Shown: piece by piece, positions 37,449-46,441 of the stretch
Layout of the letters: the number at the start of each line of letters is the position of its first letter
Numbering within the stretch: position 1 is the first letter of the stretch
Assembly (NCBI RefSeq): GCF_016082275.1
Contig: NZ_MOWM01000035.1
Span: 1 to 54,744, forward strand
Length of the DNA: 54,744 nucleotides
DNA from: Variovorax sp. E3
GTDB taxonomy: Bacteria; Pseudomonadota; Gammaproteobacteria; Burkholderiales; Burkholderiaceae_C
Reading direction: 5' to 3'
The notes under the pieces: generated by a model
Seen by the model: only the letters and a program-made list of their open reading frames with translations
Told to the model about the DNA's origin: nothing
Database searches by the model: none
Made by a program: the position numbers and the translations under genes

Positions 37449-38263
37449 ACGCACCCGTGCACGACCCGCTCGCCGGCTACCGCATCGAGGCCGAGCCCTT
37501 CTACAAGCCCGCGGGCAACGAGGTGGCGCTGTACCGGCAGGCGTACCGCCACCGCATGCCGCTGATCCTCAAGGGCCCGACGGGCTGCGGCAAGACGCGC
37601 TTCGTGGAGCACATGGCGTGGTCGCTGGGCCGGCCGCTGGTGACGCTGGCCTGCAACGAGGACATGACGGCCTCGGACCTCGTGGGGCGCTACCTGCTCG
37701 ACGCCAACGGCACCGCCTGGCATGACGGGCCGCTGACGCTGGCCGTGCGGCACGGCGGCATCTGCTACCTCGACGAGGTGGTGGAGGCGCGGCAGGACAC
37801 CACCGTGGTGATCCACCCGTTGACCGACGCGCGCCGCATCCTGCCGCTGGACAAGAAGGGCGAGCTGGTGCACGCGCACCCCGACTTCCAGCTCGTGGTG
37901 TCCTACAACCCCGGCTACCAGAGCAGCGCGAAGGACATGAAGCCGTCGACGCGCCAGCGCTTCGCGGCGCTCGAATTCGACTACCCCGACGGGGCGCTCG
38001 AGGCGGAGATCGTCGCGCACGAGGCCGGCGTGGGCACCGAGCTCGCGACGAAGCTGGTGGCCATTGCGCACTGCTCGCGCGAGCTCAAGCACCGCGGACT
38101 CGACGAGGGCGTGTCGACGCGCATGCTGATCTACGCGGGCGTGCTGATCCGCGACGGCGTGACGCCGCGCGAAAGCTGCGAGATGACGATGACCCGCGCC
38201 CTCACCGACGACCCCGACATGGCGAGCGCGCTGCAGGGCTTTGTCGAGGCGCAGTTCGGATGA
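37445..38263 (+). CDS. MoxR-type AAA+ ATPase, CbbQ/NirQ/NorQ-like
   Basis: 272 residues. Walker A is ILKGPTGCGKTRFVEHMAW, Walker B is GGICYLDEVVEA, sensor 1 lies in FQLVVSYNPGYQSS, and the arginine-finger region in MKPSTRQRFAALEFDYPDG. This is the CbbQ/NorQ subgroup, whose members work with a VWA-domain partner to remodel or load metal into enzymes such as Rubisco or nitric oxide reductase. The VWA partner follows with a four-base overlap. In Pseudomonas the ami operon also carries an ATPase (AmiB), but of another AAA+ type. Confidence 0.92.
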   Translation: MNAPVHDPLAGYRIEAEPFYKPAGNEVALYRQAYRHRMPLILKGPTGCGKTRFVEHMAWSLGRPLVTLACNEDMTASDLVGRYLLDANGTAWHDGPLTLAVRHGGICYLDEVVEARQDTTVVIHPLTDARRILPLDKKGELVHAHPDFQLVVSYNPGYQSSAKDMKPSTRQRFAALEFDYPDGALEAEIVAHEAGVGTELATKLVAIAHCSRELKHRGLDEGVSTRMLIYAGVLIRDGVTPRESCEMTMTRALTDDPDMASALQGFVEAQFG

Positions 38264-39909
38264 ACGACGGGCACGGCGCCCTCGCCCTGCTGGCACGCGG
38301 GCTGGCCGGCATCGACGTGGAGGTGCAGCCGCTCACGGGGGCGGGAACGCGCGCCGTGCTTGCGGGCCGCAAGCTGCTGCTGCCGGAGGGCGCCGAGGGG
38401 TCACATCGCCTGTGCCGCGCCATGGTCGCGCACGCTGTTGCGCACCTGCGGCACTCCAGGCCCGCGCGGCCGGCGCGCGCGCTCAAGCCCATGGGCATCG
38501 CCGTGGTCTCGGCCGTCGAGGACGCGCGCGTCGAGCGCCTGCTGTGCCGCGACTTCCCCGGCGTGCATGGCTGGTTCGCCGCATCGCTCGCGCCCGTGCC
38601 CGATCCGCTGGACCTGCGCTTTGCCGCGCTCCTCGCGCGCATGGACCGCGTGCTGATGCTCCCCGCGTGGCAGGACGACAACCACTGGGTGAACAAGGCG
38701 CGCCGCCTGTTCGACGAGACCGTGGCCGGCGCGGGCCTGGAAGACTACGACGCGTTCCGCGCCATCGCGTCGATCCTGGCGAACGACCTCGGCCAGATGC
38801 GCGTGCGCTTCGAGCCGCAGGACTACGCGGTGCCCGCGCCTGGCGCGACGACAACAGCTACCTGTGGGATTTCGGCGAAGCGAGACGCCGCCCGACGAGG
38901 CCATCGCGCTGCAGCAGGCGGGCGCGCGGCCGCCACCGCCTTCTTCTTCGTCGGATGCGCCCGACGACGGCGGCGGGCCGCCGCCCGAGGCCGCGGGCGA
39001 CATGGAACTCGGCCGCTACACCTACCCCGAATGGGACCGCAAGCTCGAACGCCTGCGCCCCGACTGGTGCACGGTGATCGAGAAGCTGCCGGCATGGCAG
39101 GGCCTTGCCGCCGCACGCGAACAGGCCCTGCGCCATGGCAGCAACGAGCGCATTCCCCCGCTCGCCCTGCCCCGCGCGCGGCACCTCGACCGCACGCACC
39201 GCCTGCGCCGCCAATGGGAGGGCGACGACATCGACCTGAACGCCGCCATCGAGGTGCTGGTCGACCGCCGCCTGCGCCTGCGGCCCGACCCGCGCCTGTT
39301 CATGCGGCCCGGCAAGGGCCCGCGCCCGTCGAGCGTGCTGGTGCTGCTCGACCTTTCCGCGTCGGCCAACGACGCCGGCCCGCACGCCGCGTCGCTGCTG
39401 GACATCGAGAAGCAGGCCGCGCTGCTGCTGGCCGCATCGACGCGCGCGGCGTCGACCGGCTCGCGATCCACGGCTTTTCGTCGAACACGCGCGCCGAGGT
39501 GTACTACTACCGCCTGCTCGAATCGGGCCGCCCGCTCGACGCACCGTCGCGCGCCATGATCGGCGCGGTGCGCGGCCGCTACTCCACCCGCATGGGCGCC
39601 GCGCTGCGCCACGCCGCCGCGCTGATGCACGACGAGCCGCCCGGCCAGCGCGCGGTGCTGCTCGTGACCGACGGCGCGCCTTCCGACATCGACGTGCACG
39701 ACCCGCATTACCTGGTCGAGGACGCCCGCCAGGCCGTGGCCGAGGCCCGCGGCGCCAGCGTGCGCACGGCCTGCATCGCGGTGGACGGCGCGGCCGACGC
39801 GTATGTGCGGCGCATCTTCGGCTGGCGCAACTATTGCATCGCCGACGACGCGCGCAGCCTGCCCGCACGCCTGACGCGCATGAGCGCGCGGCTGGCCGCC
39901 GCCCACTGA
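38260..39909 (+). CDS. VWA-domain protein, CbbO/NorD-like (three frameshifts)
   Basis: The N-terminal part (GLAGIDVEVQPLTGAGTRAVLAGRKLLLPEG) and the C-terminal von Willebrand A domain (VLVLLDLSASAND with the D-x-S-x-S metal site, then LLVTDGAPSDIDVHDPHYLVEDA) identify a NorD/CbbO-type partner of MoxR ATPases. The frame slips three times, near 38834, 38880 and 39433, each repaired by one added base. Together they restore 550 residues, and all three shifts go the same way. It probably recruits the AAA+ ring to its client enzyme, possibly the amidase or hydrolase upstream. Confidence 0.8.
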   Translation: MNDGHGALALLARGLAGIDVEVQPLTGAGTRAVLAGRKLLLPEGAEGSHRLCRAMVAHAVAHLRHSRPARPARALKPMGIAVVSAVEDARVERLLCRDFPGVHGWFAASLAPVPDPLDLRFAALLARMDRVLMLPAWQDDNHWVNKARRLFDETVAGAGLEDYDAFRAIASILANDLGQMRVRFEPQDYAVPAPGATTTATCGISAKRDAARRGHRAAAGGRAAATAFFFVGCARRRRRAAARGRGRHGTRPLHLPRMGPQARTPAPRLVHGDREAAGMAGPCRRTRTGPAPWQQRAHSPARPAPRAAPRPHAPPAPPMGGRRHRPERRHRGAGRPPPAPAARPAPVHAARQGPAPVERAGAARPFRVGQRRRPARRVAAGHREAGRAAAGRIDARGVDRLAIHGFSSNTRAEVYYYRLLESGRPLDAPSRAMIGAVRGRYSTRMGAALRHAAALMHDEPPGQRAVLLVTDGAPSDIDVHDPHYLVEDARQAVAEARGASVRTACIAVDGAADAYVRRIFGWRNYCIADDARSLPARLTRMSARLAAAH

Positions 39910-39948
39910 AGACTATGATGATTCGACGACCCCCAAGGAGACTTCAGC

Positions 39949-41103
39949 GTGGCTGACAAGGACCCCCTTCGCGTCGGCATCCTTTACTCGGAAACCGGCG
40001 TCACATCGACCATCGGGCTCTCGCAGCTGCAGGGCGCGTTGCTCGCCATCGAGGAGATCAACGCGGCCGGCGGCGTCGACGGCCGCGAGCTCGCGGCCGT
40101 GCGCTACGACCCGCAATCCAACCCCGCGCGCTACGCCCAGCTGGCCGAGAAACTGATCGTGCAGGACCGCGTGAACGTGATCTTCGGCTGCTACATGTCG
40201 AGCAGCCGCAAGGCCGTGATCCCGGTCATCGAGAAGTGGAACAAGCTGCTTTTCTACCCGACGCTGTACGAGGGCTTCGAGTACTCGGGCAACGTGATCT
40301 ACACGGGCGCGGCGCCCAACCAGAACAGCGTGCAGCTGGCCGAGTTCATGACCACGAACTTCGGCGCGCGCGTGTATCTGATCGGCTCCGACTACATCTA
40401 CCCCTACGAGTCGAACCGCATCATGGGCGAGCTGGTGATGCAGCGGCCCGGCAGCGAAAAGCTCGGCGAGCGTTACGTGGCGCTGGATGCCGGCGAGCGC
40501 GACTACCGCGCGATCATGGACGACATCCGCGACAAGCGGCCCGACTTCATTTTCTCGACGGTGGTGGGTGACTCCACCGCAAGCCTGTACCGCGCGTATG
40601 CCGAAGCCGGCTTCGACCCGAAGACGATGCCGATCGCGAGCCTGACGACCTCGGAGGCCGAGATTTCGCAGATGGGCCATGGCGTGGCAACGGGGCATTT
40701 CACGGCGGCGCCGTACTTCCAGTCGATCGACTCGGCGGCCAACCGGCGTTGCCTGGCGATGTTGCGCGCGCGCTTCGGCGACGGCTGCGTACCCAACCTG
40801 TGCTGGGAGGCCTCGTATTTCCAGATGCACATCTTCGCCAATGCCTATCGTCAGGCGGGCAGCGACGGCATCGCGGAAATCCTTCCATACATTCTGGGGA
40901 GCGAGTTCGATGCGCCGCAGGGATTGGTCAAGATCGATCCGGCCAATCACCACACCTGTCTGTACCCACGCATCGGGCGGGTCGATGCGCACGGTCAATT
41001 CACCATCGTGCGGCAGGCGACGCGGGCCGTGTACCCCGATCCCTATCTCGTCACCCACTCGCTGGGCGACTGGACGGCCAAGCTGGATACGTTGGAGCTC
41101 TAG
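39949..41103 (+). CDS. amiC: Amide sensor, negative regulator AmiC
   Basis: 384 residues from GTG 39949 with AAGGAG eight bases upstream. There is no signal peptide, yet the fold is that of a periplasmic amide-binding protein. It aligns well from memory with Pseudomonas AmiC: VGILYSETGVTSTIGLSQLQGALLA, FGCYMSSSRKAVIPVIEKW, FYPTLYEGFEYSGNVIYTGAAPNQNS, IGSDYIYPYESN, ASLTTSEAEI, FDAPQGLVKI. AmiC holds AmiR inactive until an amide binds. TATGAT at 39914-39919 could be an internal -10 box, giving it some expression apart from the transporter operon. Confidence 0.93.
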   Translation: MADKDPLRVGILYSETGVTSTIGLSQLQGALLAIEEINAAGGVDGRELAAVRYDPQSNPARYAQLAEKLIVQDRVNVIFGCYMSSSRKAVIPVIEKWNKLLFYPTLYEGFEYSGNVIYTGAAPNQNSVQLAEFMTTNFGARVYLIGSDYIYPYESNRIMGELVMQRPGSEKLGERYVALDAGERDYRAIMDDIRDKRPDFIFSTVVGDSTASLYRAYAEAGFDPKTMPIASLTTSEAEISQMGHGVATGHFTAAPYFQSIDSAANRRCLAMLRARFGDGCVPNLCWEASYFQMHIFANAYRQAGSDGIAEILPYILGSEFDAPQGLVKIDPANHHTCLYPRIGRVDAHGQFTIVRQATRAVYPDPYLVTHSLGDWTAKLDTLEL

Positions 41104-41130
41104 GATGACATCGCCCATGTTCGTGCGCTG

Positions 41131-41288
41131 CTGTTCAGGGTGGTCGTTGATCGGCGAGCAAAAGCAGCGTGCCCAAGTGCGCAGGGCATCGGGTGCTCCC
41201 CGCAGCGAAATAAAGGAGGAGGGGCGCAGCCCCGGGGGACATTCGCGGAGGGGAGTACCCGGTGTCCTGTGCACACGCCCTGAACAGC
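41131..41288 (+). repeat. Structured repeat, copy A (between amiC and amiR)
   Basis: Outermost arms CTGTTCAGGG (41131-41140) and CCCTGAACAG (41278-41287) are perfect inverted repeats. Inside, a 25-bp helix (41177-41201 with 41250-41274) has four G-U pairs and no mismatch. Then come the invariant strands GCAGCGAAATAAAGGAGGA and GGGGGACATTCGCGGA and an apical hairpin GGGGC-GCA-GCCCC (41221-41233). From 41142 to 41288 it matches copy B at 143 of 147 positions. It ends 29 bases before the amiR start. A peptide reading frame runs through it but is not thought to be a gene. Confidence 0.8.
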
Positions 41289-41317
41289 GACGCCCCGAAC
41301 AACAGAAGGCCCGATAA

Positions 41318-41965
41318 GTGGACGGCACAGCCCCCAAACGGCACACCCTGCGCGTGACACCGCCGCAGCTGAAAGAGCTGCGGCTGCTGAAGATCGCCGT
41401 GATCCACCCCGACGACAGCGACGGCCGGCAACTCACGCAGCAACTGCAACGCATCGGCTGCCAGGTGCAAGCCTTCTGGCCGCCCGTGCAAGTGCTGCCC
41501 GAAGGCATCGACGTGGCGTTCATGGCGGTGCAGCCCGACCTCATCAACCTGCGCTTCGAGTGGACCAAGAGCGACGATGCGCCGGCCATCATCGCCGTCG
41601 TCACCTACGAGAACCCGACCATCATCGAGGCCGTGCTCGAAATCGGGGCCAAGGCCGTGTTGCCTTCACCGGTGCGCTCGTTCGGCCTGCTGTCGGCGCT
41701 GGTGGTGGCGCGCGAAGCGCACAAGGAAGCGCGCTCGCTGGCCAAGCGGCTGCGCAAGGTCGAGGCCAAGCTGCTGGGACAACGGCGCATCGCCGAGGCC
41801 AAGGCAATTCTCATGAAGACGCACGACGTGTCCGAAGGCCAGGCCTACGACCTGATTCGCGACCAGGCCATGAGCAAGCGCACGACCACCGAAGAAATCG
41901 CGACGGCCATCGTCAACGCCAACGAGATTCTTTCGCTCGGCATGCGCAAGCCCGACGCGGGCTGA
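41318..41965 (+). CDS. amiR: ANTAR-domain transcription antiterminator AmiR
   Basis: 215 residues from GTG 41318 with AGAAGG eight bases upstream. An N-terminal pseudo-receiver domain (LLKIAVIHPDDSDGRQLTQQLQRIGC) lacks the phospho-acceptor pattern. A coiled coil follows (EAHKEARSLAKRLRKVEAKLLGQ), then a C-terminal ANTAR RNA-binding domain (RRIAEAKAILMKTHDVSEGQAYDLIRDQAMSKRTTTEEIATAIV). AmiR frees RNA polymerase from a leader terminator when AmiC releases it on amide binding. The hexaloop leader and terminator at 30362-30470 fit its target. It is the last gene of the amide island. Confidence 0.95.
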   Translation: MDGTAPKRHTLRVTPPQLKELRLLKIAVIHPDDSDGRQLTQQLQRIGCQVQAFWPPVQVLPEGIDVAFMAVQPDLINLRFEWTKSDDAPAIIAVVTYENPTIIEAVLEIGAKAVLPSPVRSFGLLSALVVAREAHKEARSLAKRLRKVEAKLLGQRRIAEAKAILMKTHDVSEGQAYDLIRDQAMSKRTTTEEIATAIVNANEILSLGMRKPDAG

Positions 41966-41983
41966 GTTCTCCGCCGCTGCCCG

Positions 41984-42872
41984 TCAGGTCTGGCGGAACA
42001 TCGTCAGCACCTTCAGCACGCTCAGCGTGGCGCCGTCGAGCATCGCGGGCTGGCGGTGCGCAATGCCCACGCGCCGCGTGAGCTTGGGCGTCACCGGCAG
42101 GATCCGCATGCGGTCGTTGCGCGCGGTGTCGGTGCTCTGCTGCAGCGGCAACAGCGCCGCGCCATAGCCGGCCGCCACGAGGCTGCGCATGGCGGCGTCG
42201 TAGTTCAGCTCGATGCGCGCGCGGGGTGCAAAGCCCGCGGCGGCAAACCACTCCATCGTGAGGCGGTACATGTGCGTGGTCGCCTCGTTGAAGATCAGCG
42301 GCTGCGCCGCCAGCCACGCGGGCGTGACGCGCCTGGGCGCCTTCCAGCGCGCGGGCACGAAGGCCATCATCGGCTGCTCGCACCACGGCGTGACGACGAT
42401 GCCGCGCACCGGCGGCTGCGGAATGGCGACTAGGCCGATGTCGAGCGTGCCCTCGGCCAGCCGCTCCATCGCCTCGAACGAACCGCGGATGCTCACCTCG
42501 ACGTCGATGCCCGCATGCTCCTCGCCCAGCGCCTCGAGCACCTGCGGCAGCAGGTCGACCAGCACGCCGGTCGAGGTGCCCAGGCGCACCCGGCCCACGC
42601 GGCCCTCGGCCTGGCGCTTGACGGCCTCGACCGCGTCGTCGGTGTCGCGCAGCAGCTTGCGGCCGCGCTCGACCAGCGCCGCGCCGCGGCGGTGGGCGTG
42701 ATGCGGCGGTTGCCGCGCACCACCAGCGGCGCGTCCAGCCGCGATTCGAGCTCGCTGATGTGCAGGCTCACCGTGGCTGCGCCAGGTGCAGCGCCTTGGC
42801 CGCCGCCGAAAAAGTGCCGAGATCGACGATGGCGATGAGGGTGCGCAGTTGGTCGAGGTTGAGCTGTCGCAT
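41984..42872 (-). CDS. LysR-family regulator (two frameshifts)
   Basis: ATG 42872 begins MRQLNLDQLRTLIAIVDLGTFSAAAKALHLAQP, a LysR DNA-binding domain. The frame slips near 42773-42777 (before TVSLHISELESRLDAPLVVRG) and near 42680-42688 (before GAALVERGRKLLRDTDDAVE). One added base at each site gives 296 residues ending LKVLTMFRQT, the normal size. It converges on amiR (18 bases between stops) and is divergent from the DUF1127 gene, which is its nearest candidate target. Confidence 0.8.
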
Positions 42873-42982
42873 GGGGTGTCGTCCGCAGGTATCAGGGAAT
42901 CTGATTGAAGTGCTCAGAATTCTCAACTTCCACAATAGTATGCACCGCCGGAAGATGAGCGCTCCCAACCAAGGAGCCCACC

Positions 42983-43177
42983 GTGACCGCCCCGAAGCCA
43001 TCGTCTTTTCATCAACGCCTGATCCATGCCCTGCGCGGCTGGCGCCGCCGCGTGGTGAACGGCCGCCGCGCGCGGACCGACATGCGCCACCTGGCCGGCA
43101 TGAGCGAGCACGAGCTGCGCGACCTGGGCATCGGGCGCAGCGAGGTGCCCGAGCTGCTGGACCGCCACCGGTACTGA
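42983..43177 (+). CDS. DUF1127 small basic protein
   Basis: 64 residues from GTG 42983 with AAGGAG upstream. The C-terminal DUF1127 motif is clear: MRHLAGMSEHELRDLGIGRSEV, preceded by an Arg-rich stretch (ALRGWRRRVVNGRRARTD). Such proteins are short and basic; some affect phosphate, arginine or RNA-related regulation in alphaproteobacteria. TAGTAT at 42936-42941 is a possible -10 box. Divergent from a LysR gene. Confidence 0.88.
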   Translation: MTAPKPSSFHQRLIHALRGWRRRVVNGRRARTDMRHLAGMSEHELRDLGIGRSEVPELLDRHRY

Positions 43178-43233
43178 GCCCGGCACGCGTTTTTCTTCAG
43201 GTATCGCGCCCGTTTTGAGGTTCAATTCGGGGC

Positions 43234-44909
43234 GTGTCCAAGCCCGCTCTTCTTTCCATCGAACTCACCTCGCCGCAGTCGGTCAACGGCCGGCGCGCGG
43301 CCTTTCAATCGCTCTGGCTGCTGGTGCGCATGCTGCATGCCCACGAGGCCGGCGCGGCTGGTGCGGCTGGCCGACCTGCGCGGCGAAGTGTCCGACGCCA
43401 GCACGCTGCGCATGGTCGTGAGCCGCGCGTTCCGCGACTTCAAGGCTGGGACATCGAGGTCGGCTGGGGCGAGGACACGCTGCGCGAGCCCCGCTTCCTG
43501 AATGCCGAGCGGCGCAGCAGGGGCCGTTCTGGCTGCCGGCGGCCGAGGCCCGGCGCGTGCGTGTGCTGGTGGACGACCGCGCGGCCACGGCCGCGAGGTG
43601 GCGTCGTTCCTCGGGCTGCGGGCGCGCAAGGCGCAGGCCACCGGCTCGCCGCCGCCCGACGCGGTGCACCTGCAGGACGCGGCATTCTGGAAGCAGCTGG
43701 TCGCGTCGCAGCAGGCGGCGCGGCAGGGCCGGCTGATGGCGCCGGTCGCGGGCAACGGCAGCAGCGGCGGCAGCGGTGCGGACGCCCAACCGCCGAGCGC
43801 GCTCGAATCGATCCGCTCGCCGGCACGCTGGCCGCCACCGACTTCCAGCGCGCGCTGGTCACGCTCAACGAGGCGATGCTGTGGCGCCGGCTCGGCGACA
43901 ACGAGCAGGCGCGGCGCCGCCTGCAGGCCCTGAAGAAACAGCGGCTCGCGCACCACGTGGCGGGCAACGACTACCTGGGCGCGATGGAGTGCATCGTCGC
44001 CGCGTGGTGCGCCTACACCGCGCGCGACCTGCCGCTGGCGCAGTCGCTGCTCGGCGGCATGGCCGACGACGCGGCGCGCGGGCTGGTGCTGCGGCACCAC
44101 CCCGACGTGCGCTTCGAGTGGTGCAACCTGTGGGCGCTGGTGTGCCGCTCGCGCGCACTCGGGCTCTCGGCCGACGACAAGCCGGCCGCGGCCGCGCTGG
44201 CCGAAGAGTCGCTGCGCCGCTTCGGCGAGGCGCTGGCGGCGGCGTTCGAATCGCATTCGTTCGACGCGGCCCAGCACGTGGCCGCCAACATGGGCATGGC
44301 CGCGTGGCTGTTCGACCGCGTGGGCCTGTCGGACCTGCCCGCGCTCGCGCAGCACGGCAACGCCGACACCACGCGCCGCGCGGTGCAGTGGATCGCCTTC
44401 AGCGAATGGCTGTGCGGCCACACCGACGGCCAGGGCCGCTCGGCATGGAACGCGATCTACCTGATGCGCATCGCGCGCGGCCACTGCGGCCCGACAAGCA
44501 GCCGACGCTCGCGCAGTTCCGCGCGCAGAAGCCGCTGGACCCGGCCGCCGTGTCGAAGCTCGCGGGGCCGCTGGCCGACGCCTTCGACGCGACCCACTGG
44601 CCCGCGCGCTGGGTGCAGGTGGCGCAGGCGCGGCTGGCCGACCACCAGGCCGGGCGCCGCCGCTACCCCGGCCTGCAGCACTGCAGCCTGCTGTTCGAGC
44701 ACGCCTGGTACGCGGCGCATGCCGGCGACCTGAAGGCGGCCGAGCAGTCGCTCGACCTGCTGCGCGAGGCGCTGCCGCAGCTGGTGCCGAGCGACCGCGC
44801 CTACTTCACCGAATCATGGAACGACACGCTGCCGGCCGAACTGGTGCTGGAGGCCAAGCCGCCGCGCCGTCCGGCGGCGCGAAAGAAACCCGCGCCGCGC
44901 CCGGCCTAG
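43234..44909 (+). pseudogene. Hypothetical helical protein, frame broken six times
   Basis: Starting at GTG 43234 (MSKPALLSIELTSPQSVNGRR), the plausible protein changes frame near 43354 (two bases missing), 43445, 43518, 43591, 43809 and 44491 (one base each). Rejoined, it is about 560 residues: an N-terminal helix-turn-helix-like part (LADLRGEVSDASTLRMVVSRAFRDF), a linker rich in Gly/Ser (GNGSSGGSGA), and a long helical TPR-like C-terminal half. No family is recognised. The restored length is a whole number of codons and the restored sequence keeps good codon use, which argues for sequencing deletions, but true decay cannot be excluded. Confidence 0.6.
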
Positions 44910-44927
44910 ACTCACGAGCATTCAGCC

Positions 44928-45275
44928 ATGCCCGACAACTCCCACGAACCCATCGACCTGGCCGCGCACCGCGAGCGCCGGGCCCGGCAAGCCCAGCAGC
45001 GCGCGGCGGCGGCGCAGGCCGCGCGCGACGGCGCCGACGCGTCGAGCGAGCCGGGCCCCGGCGAAGTGCCCTGCATCCGCTGCAACGAACCGGTGTTCGG
45101 CTATGCGCTGCGCTGCCCGCATTGCGGCGTGCATTTCAGCGGCCGTGCCGAAGACTTCGCGCCCAAGGAAGGGCTGTCGCGCCGCACGAAGGCGCTCATC
45201 GCGCTGGCCGCCGTGGCCCTGCTTCTGGCGGGCCTGAGCGACGACATCTCGGCGCTGTGGTGGCGGATCAGGTAG
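44928..45275 (+). CDS. Zinc-ribbon protein with C-terminal membrane helix
   Basis: 115 residues. A basic, Ala/Arg-rich helix (LAAHRERRARQAQQRAAAAQAARDG) is followed by a zinc ribbon with two Cys pairs (CIRC and CPHC) and one hydrophobic segment near the C-terminus (ALIALAAVALLLAGL). Probably a membrane-anchored cytoplasmic protein. It starts 18 bases after the broken hypothetical gene and may be in its operon. Function unknown. Confidence 0.72.
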   Translation: MPDNSHEPIDLAAHRERRARQAQQRAAAAQAARDGADASSEPGPGEVPCIRCNEPVFGYALRCPHCGVHFSGRAEDFAPKEGLSRRTKALIALAAVALLLAGLSDDISALWWRIR

Positions 45276-45288
45276 GCCGCCTGCCGGT

Positions 45289-46335
45289 TCAGCGCGCGGC
45301 AGCAGCGGCGGGCGCGCCTGTCGACTTGCGCACCACCAGCTCGGGCCGCAGCACCACGGTCGACGCCGACATCGAGCGCCCGTCGATCTCGTCGAACAGC
45401 ATCTCGGCCGCGCGCCAGCCCAGCTCGCGGTGCGGCAGGCGGATGGTGGTGAGCGGCGGGTCGACCATGTCGACCAGCGGCATGTCGTTGTGGCCGGTGA
45501 CCGAAATGTCGGTGGGCACGCGCAGCCCGGCCTCGCGCAATGCGTCGTAGGCGCCCAGCGCCACCAGGTCGTTGCAGCACACCACCGCTTGCGGGGCCGC
45601 GCCGGCCGCGAGCATCTGCTTCATGGCCAGCGCGCCGGCCTCGCGGCTGTAGCTTGCGCACTCGACCACGCGAAAAGGCTTCATGCGGTGGTCGCGCAGC
45701 GCCTGCTCCACGCCCAGCCGCCGGCCCACGCCGGTCGGAATGGTCTGCGGCCCCGCGAGGTGCGCGATGCGCTTGTGGCCCAGGCCCACGAGGTGATCGA
45801 CCGCCAGCTTCATCGCGAGCCGGTCGTCGCTGACCACGGCCGGCAGGCGGCCGGTTTCGTCGGCGCGGTTGACCAGCACGGCCGTCATGCCGGCCCTGGT
45901 GACGAAGTCGACCAGCGGGTCGTCGCGCGTGGCCGTGGCCATGACCACGCCGTCGACGCGCTGCGCCAGCATGCGCTCGAGCACCGGGCGCGCCAGCGCC
46001 GGGTCCACCACGTTGGTGACGAACACGAAGTAGCCGCGCGCCGCCGCGCTGGCCTCGATGCCCTGCAGGATCGGCGGGAACACCGCGTTGGTGATGTCGG
46101 GCACCAGCACGCCGATGGTGTGGGTGCGGCCCGTGCGCAGCGCCGAGGCCGCGCGGTTGGGCCGGTAGCCCAGGCGCTGCGCGGCCTCTTCCACCACGCG
46201 CAGCACCTCGTCGCTGATCAGCGAACGCTTCTCGGGGCTGAGCGCGCGCGACACGGTCGACACGTGCACGCCGGCGGCGCGCGCGACGTCGCGGATGGTG
46301 ACGGGGGACGATGGCGATGCGGGGCTGGTGCTCAT
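45289..46335 (-). CDS. LacI-family transcriptional repressor
   Basis: 348 residues. The N-terminal HTH and hinge are typical (VTIRDVARAAGVHVSTVSRALSPEKRSLISDEV, then RPNRAASALRTGRT), followed by a sugar-binding-protein-like effector domain (IGVLVPDITNAVFPPILQGIE, LVNRADETGRLPAVVSDD, DISVTGHNDMPLVDMVDPPLTTIRLP). It is divergent from the dioxygenase gene. Two near-identical operator-like sites (TGCAAACGATTG) lie in the gap, one just before each start, so it probably represses both itself and the catabolic genes. Effector unknown; LacI relatives can bind aromatics or their breakdown acids. Confidence 0.93.
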   Translation of the reverse strand: MSTSPASPSSPVTIRDVARAAGVHVSTVSRALSPEKRSLISDEVLRVVEEAAQRLGYRPNRAASALRTGRTHTIGVLVPDITNAVFPPILQGIEASAAARGYFVFVTNVVDPALARPVLERMLAQRVDGVVMATATRDDPLVDFVTRAGMTAVLVNRADETGRLPAVVSDDRLAMKLAVDHLVGLGHKRIAHLAGPQTIPTGVGRRLGVEQALRDHRMKPFRVVECASYSREAGALAMKQMLAAGAAPQAVVCCNDLVALGAYDALREAGLRVPTDISVTGHNDMPLVDMVDPPLTTIRLPHRELGWRAAEMLFDEIDGRSMSASTVVLRPELVVRKSTGAPAAAAAR

Positions 46336-46338
46336 TGG

Positions 46339-46352
46339 TGCAAACGATTGTC
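46339..46352. promoter_or_regulatory. LacI-type operator O2, next to the repressor start
   Basis: TGCAAACGATTGTC starts four bases upstream of the repressor start codon (46335, minus strand). It matches the operator at 46442-46455 in 12 consecutive positions (TGCAAACGATTG). A LacI-family half-site pair around a central CG is expected here. Confidence 0.68.
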
Positions 46353-46411
46353 GGGCAGTCGGGCGGCTCCGGGTTCCGATACTTGACTCAGGGTCTGTCG
46401 GAAACCGCCAT

Positions 46412-46439
46412 TTTACTTTTCGGCGATTTGGACTAATAT
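46412..46439 (+). promoter_or_regulatory. Candidate promoter of the dioxygenase operon
   Basis: TTTACT at 46412-46417 and TAATAT at 46434-46439 are separated by 16 bases, a plausible sigma-70 pair. The operator at 46442-46455 begins two bases after the -10 and so covers the expected transcription start, the classic place for repression by LacI proteins. Confidence 0.5.
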
Positions 46440-46441
46440 CG

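Noticed and set aside
41131..41288. Repeat copy A considered as an IS remnant or CRISPR
   Set aside because: No transposase fragment, no target duplication seen, and no regularly spaced repeat-spacer array; copies are structured units in dispersed places.
41142..41317. Peptide frame running through the repeat upstream of amiR (and its twin near 49168)
   Set aside because: The conserved feature is RNA/DNA pairing; substitutions keep helices rather than a protein, and the frame has no good start in both copies.
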